DNA of 64,000 nucleotides from Actinostola sp. cb2023. Its lineage: Eukaryota; Cnidaria; Anthozoa; Actiniaria; Actinostolidae. The notes under the pieces were generated by a model. That model worked only from the letters and a program-made list of their open reading frames with translations, was not told the origin of the DNA and ran no database searches. The number at the start of each line of letters is the position of its first letter. Position 1 is the stretch's first letter. Positions 51,201 to 57,200 of this stretch are shown here, piece after piece. Both the position numbers and the translations under genes were made by a program. The stretch lies in NCBI GenBank assembly GCA_033675265.1, contig JAUJYZ010000357.1, forward strand, positions 248,001-312,000, written 5' to 3'.

Positions 51201-54200
51201 TAGCTGTATACATTGACGTACCTCATATACAACATTATTACACATCTTCTTCACGGCATCATACAGTGGATTTGGAGGATCGTTGAACCCACAGCTGGTA
51301 GACACACCAAGGTCTGTTTTACACATGATTGGCTGAGTGACATTGATATCCAGCAGTAAACTGGTGTTTAATAGCCATGTTGTCAGAGGTTGTGTCACAT
51401 TGGAGCCATTTACGGCAATGTTTACTGTGATGGTGGCATTATTGGTACTGCCAAAGTATACAGATGGATTCTGTAGGGGCATACAATGTACATCATTGAC
51501 TGAAGGCCTGTGTGAACGCTCCCAACATTATCTATTTAGGATTTGTCTCTGACTTATTAAACTTAAAAATGATAGATGTTTCGGTCTTTTGTTTTCCATA
51601 CTGATGAAGGTCTTTGGTCAAAGACCGAAACGTCTATCATTTTTAAAGTTTAAAAAGCCAGAAACAAATCCTAAATAGTTAATATTATGAAATCAATCCT
51701 GACTGCAAATTCCAAATATTTAACTCCCAACATTGTTGGCCTGAGTAACATCCAACATTGTTAGGCCCAACATGTTGGGAACGTTTGAACACCCTGTTAG
51801 GTGTTGATTGGCAAACAACTCCCAACATATCTTTGTCTTATGGTCGTCGAAGCATAGTATGGATGTTGTATACATGTATGGATGTTAGGGGTGCTTGCAT
51901 GGGCCTTTAATATTTAGTAAATGTGATGTCCATCCGGTTTGCTCAGCTGGACATCAATGGCATTTCATGCAGGTAATGCACATAATAGTCAACCCCTTCA
52001 CAGTTCCCTGTGCCATCTTGAAAGGTAGCCATGCCTTTGCATTGAAGCGAGACCAACGGTGACCTTGCAATGATAGAGACCTTTTTGAACACCTTGGACA
52101 ATTATTCACATGTCTCTATCATTGCAAGGTCACTGTTGGTTATTATGATGCAAAGGCACGGCTACATTTACCTTGCAAGATGCCACAGGGAATTGTGAAG
52201 GGGACTATTATTTGACACTGTAGTTGGTACTCACTTTTGCCACTTTAAATCCCTTGTAAAAACTTTTAGCTGCCAGGAATGGCAGACTAGAACACTGAGA
52301 AGCCAAATCTATAACAGTTCTAGTGCATTCACTACTTCCATCAACCAAATATCCTAACAATAAATTTAGATAACTATTCAGTAACATTTACAACCCACCT
52401 CTCCCCACTATGGGAAATTAGCTGATTAAATATTTATCTGTCCATCCGTTTCTCTCTCTCAAAGTTTCACAACCTCTTTGATAAAACCCTGGATTCACCC
52501 ATGGATCAGAAAAAGCAGCTACATGTACATGTGTGCATGTACATTGTACATGTATGCATGTACACTGTCAACATTAAGTTTAAAGGATCTAGTGATCACA
52601 TGACTGTACATACTGCATATGAAGTAATTTATTATCTAGTGAAGAGTCGTTTTCGTATAAGTGGGAAGTAGTTAAGGTACGGTATGTGACGTGTGCAGTG
52701 ACTGTGTTGTGTGCTAACCATGCCGTATCCAAGCATTCTGATTGGTTGAGCAATGATTTTGAGTGCTGTTATTGGCTGAATAGGGTTCTTTGATTCCTCA
52801 CCATGACTGTACATGTAACTCTGTGCCATAGGTTTCCCACTCATACGAAAGTGACTCTATTCATGTACATGTATGTATGTAATTGTATGTATGTAACTTG
52901 GCAACCACATACCTGCAGGGTTCTCATCATCACATTCTTTACTAAACAGTGGTGTTGGTAGAGAAAGCGACTCTATTCATGTATGTATGTAATTGTATAT
53001 ATATGTACATGTACCTAGGCAACCACATACCTGCAGGGTTCTCATCATCACATTCTTTACTAAACAGTGGTGTTGGTAGAGAAAGCGACTCTATTCATGT
53101 ATGTATGTAATTGTATGTATAACTAGGCAACCACATACCAGCAGGGTTCTCATCATCACATTCTTTACTAAACAGTGGTGTTGGTAGAGAAAGCGACTCT
53201 ATTCATGTATGTATGTAATTGTATGTATAACTAGGCAACCACATACCTGCAGGGTTCTCATCATCACATTCTTTACTAAACAGTGGTGTTGGTATCTAGA
53301 AAGCGACTCTATTCATGTATGTATGTAATTGTATATATATGTACATGTACCTAGGCAACCACATACCTGCAGGGTTCTCATCATCACATTCTTTACTAAA
53401 CAGTGGTGTTGGTAGAGAAAGCGACTCTATTCATGTATGTATGTAATTGTATATATATGTACATGTACCTAGGCAACCACATACCTGCAGGGTTCTCATC
53501 ATCACATTCTTTACTAAACAGTGGCTTGGGTAGAGAAAGAAATCCTTTGGCTCCATTTTCAAAGACAAGTAAAATAGGATCACCAGCCTACAAACCACAA
53601 CACAGCATATCAAGTTTTACAATTTTTACAACACTGTTATAGTTCAGTTCCAAGTCAAATCACTATAGTTGGAACCTCTCGTAAGCGACCACAAAGCTTG
53701 ACATTTTGGGTGGTCGCTTACAGGAGTTTCGACTGTACATGTATATCATAATAAGTGTCTGTGATGACATGCACCATTGCCAAATTATTATTATTATTAT
53801 TATTATTCTGGTGATTAATGTACATTTGTACCTTGTATGATGTGGATGATGATGGCTTGGGTTGGGTCAGGCCTTGGTCAGCAAAGGTTGATTTAGATGC
53901 CTGACTTTTGAGATCAGAGAACTCTGCAGCACTGCTTGCACTTCTGATGTCATTGTAGTAATTACGAGAGCTGTCTGTGCATAATAATATACCCATATAA
54001 CAAATCAGTATTTAAAGTCACCCTTGAGCAGGGACTGCAGAGACGGTCTGCTAACTATAACCTCCCCCCCCCCCCCCCCCCCCTCCCCCCCCCCCCCCCC
54101 CCCCCCACTCCAGAGAATCATGGAAGGTACAGTGTACTATCTACCAAGTCTTTCTATCCAACTACCCTGATATTTCAAGAACAATTCAGCCAACTCATAT

Positions 54201-57200
54201 TGACTGTCCCTTGAATTTTGCAATGTTTTTAACATGCACACAATGGTATTTGTACTTGACATTTGTGAACATTATGGCTGCAAAATTAGAAATTCCATGA
54301 TTCTTATACATGTACATGTATCACACCCTTCACCCTTTCTGGGTGACTAGTTAATTTTATTAAATTAAGTATATGCAGAGGGAGGGTAGGGAGAGTAGGG
54401 AGAGTAGGGAGGATAGGGAGGGTAGGAAGAGTAGGGAGGGGGTAGGGAGGGTAGGGAGGGTAGGGAGGATAGGGGAGGGTAGGGAGGGTAGGGAGGGTAG
54501 GGAGGGTAGGGAGGGGAGAGTTCATGTACAGTGTAAATGGTGCGATTACTCCCATACATGTGCTATTAATGTACAATGTAAGTGGTGTGGAAATACAAGT
54601 GAAGGAGTCCATGCAGGAATGGAGTTACATTTTGTAGTGACTTGTAATCAAAACCCAATTTCTCCTTTGAAATTCAAATAATCTCGAGAAGAATTTAGAT
54701 TTTGATCAGAGATCACTAATGTACATGTATTGTTCTTGCAGGGAGCCCTGCAAGTTTGGAGCCTTGCACCACTGAAACAGGTTAACCTAACAAATACTCT
54801 AGTTTCGAGTTGTTTAGACACCGCTGTACTCCTTGACAAAAGACACGTTTGCTCAGGCTTAGCCTCAATTCAGTGTAAATTATGCACAAATACCGACAAG
54901 AACATGAAAAATTGTTGACATTTTTAACAATAGAAACCATTTCTAATTGGACTGGTTATTCTCTGGATTGAGAATATTTTCTTACTCACTTGTAAAGAGC
55001 ATTGAGATTTATATGTAATGCACTTTTTCAAGAATTAAATTATTATTATTATTATTATTATTGAGGCTAAACAACTTGAAATGGGAGTATTCAGCAATGT
55101 GTGATAGATGTACATTGTAATTAAAGTGTATATATGGCCCAATTTTTTTATTTTGGAAATCGATTCTTTATGAAGTAAATAATGGGGTGGGTAGTAGTTT
55201 CCTGGTTTGGGCTTCACACGTGTGAGTTACAGAGGTTTGAATTCTCAATATGCAAATCAGATGACGTAAATTCAGTCATCATTTATTATACAAAAACGCC
55301 TTTGTGCAAATTACTGACATTTCTAAACTTGCGATATCTTTCCACAGTTTATAGAAATAGTTGTATGAATTTTTTTCCTATTTCAGAAAAAAGCACTACT
55401 TGAAAAAATATAATTTAGTTATGACAAATTCCCGAATTGACGTCACCAAATTAGCATATTGAGATTTCAAACCTCTATATCTCACAAATGCGAAGCCCAA
55501 ACCAAGAAACTACTACACTACCCCATTATTTACTTCATAAAGAATCGATTTCCAAAATAAAATTTATTTCGATTTGCCTCCCGAGACGAACTATCCCGGT
55601 TTTCCGGGAATCCTACCGTTTTTTGTTTGGACCCTGGAAACTAGCTTACAATAGACCCTAGAGGGGGGATTTGATAATGAATCAATTGCTCAATGAATAA
55701 CTATCCAAATCATGTGATTTCCGCCATCTTGTTTCTTTGAATGAAGTGAAACATTTTCAGAGTTGAAGACGTTGCTTTCTCGCGCGCCATTGCTCCATGT
55801 TGAATTATATCTTTAACAAAATGAGTTCAAGCAATTCTGATTGATATGATTTGTCATTGATGAAGAGATTGAAGTATTATTTCAAGACAGCGATGAAGAA
55901 AACGAGGATTTTGAAGGCTTTGTTGACCATCTACGGCGGAAAACATCGAGTTCGTCAAAGATAAAGATGGATATTTGACACGGTGCTTTCATGTCTTTAT
56001 TTAACTCACAAGACTATAACTATTAAAATATATTGCAGCATTTATGGAGACTTTTATTTAACTTACAAGATTATAACTATTGTATATTTCTTCTTCTTTC
56101 ATTCTAATGTAGGGTTTAAGTTATATTTATGAAAATGACTCCTTCGTGCTTAAAATTGGACTTTTTTGAAAGTGACTATTTTTCTTTAAAATCTGCTGGT
56201 TTTCTCTTGTTCTGGGGGGTAAAACGGCGCGTAAATAGATTGGTGAAAGGGTTAAGTTAGCAATCAGGGTATGAAAATGGACTTTCCACTTACAATTATC
56301 TTTGTAGATACAAAACAGTCCTGTTCCTGTTGCTTTGGTTTTGAACTGTGTGTTTTGGGTAAATAGAAGGTCGCTTGACACACAAACTTTACTGTCTTGG
56401 CTGCAGAAATACAGAAAGCCAACATGATTATTGAATTGTTAACTACAATTTAGTCATTATAAGAATTGATTGGTAGGAGAATATCCATTAGGAATTATAC
56501 TCAGATTGTGCTCAATTTGTCACTTGGTGATTTACTGATAAAAACTAGAGTAGCACATGTACGTCATGTAACTATGACAACAATATTATAACAATATCAG
56601 CAACAAGCTGGACAACAATAAATAACACCTCAATAAACACCTACAATTGCTAGCAGTAGCATTATTAACACCAGCAGTGACGCCAGCGAAGGAAAAGAGA
56701 CGATAAGTCAACAGCAAAAAAAAAATGGTCCAAAAAACATTTGTAGTAAAATTCCCGGCCATACCAATCGATAATTCCGATAATCGATAATAATCAATAA
56801 CAATCGATAATAATCGATACTAATCAATCGATTAATATTGGAAATCGATGAAAATCGATCACGTAAAAATGTGTGAGTATCGATTTTCATCGATTATCAT
56901 CGATTTCTATCGATAGTTATCGATTTTCATCAATGCTTAGAAATCCTTGATATATGTGGGGTCATTCCACAGTAAGTCGTCTGTTGCGGAGACTACATTC
57001 AGAGACCTTTCCCATTACATATCTTGAAATCTAGACTGCATAGGAGATCCATTCCACTTTTGTATGGTGGATGTCTATTAGAGCTATGAACAAGAGTAGT
57101 GTGATTCACCCCTAATCAGATGATTGGAATGTCACACTAAGTTATATGGCTGTTGCGGAGACTACACAGAAAAATGTTTATTTTCGATACGTCACACTAA

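Noticed and set aside
54740..54790. Plus-strand exon-like piece after TTCTTGCAG (QGALQVWSLAPLKQ)
   Set aside because: No partner exons or family; lies in tectonic intron 3 on the opposite strand.
56645..56700. Minus-strand FAGVTAGVNNATASNC as a possible tectonic exon
   Set aside because: No usable donor or acceptor in phase; exons 2 and 3 already join correctly in sequence and phase.
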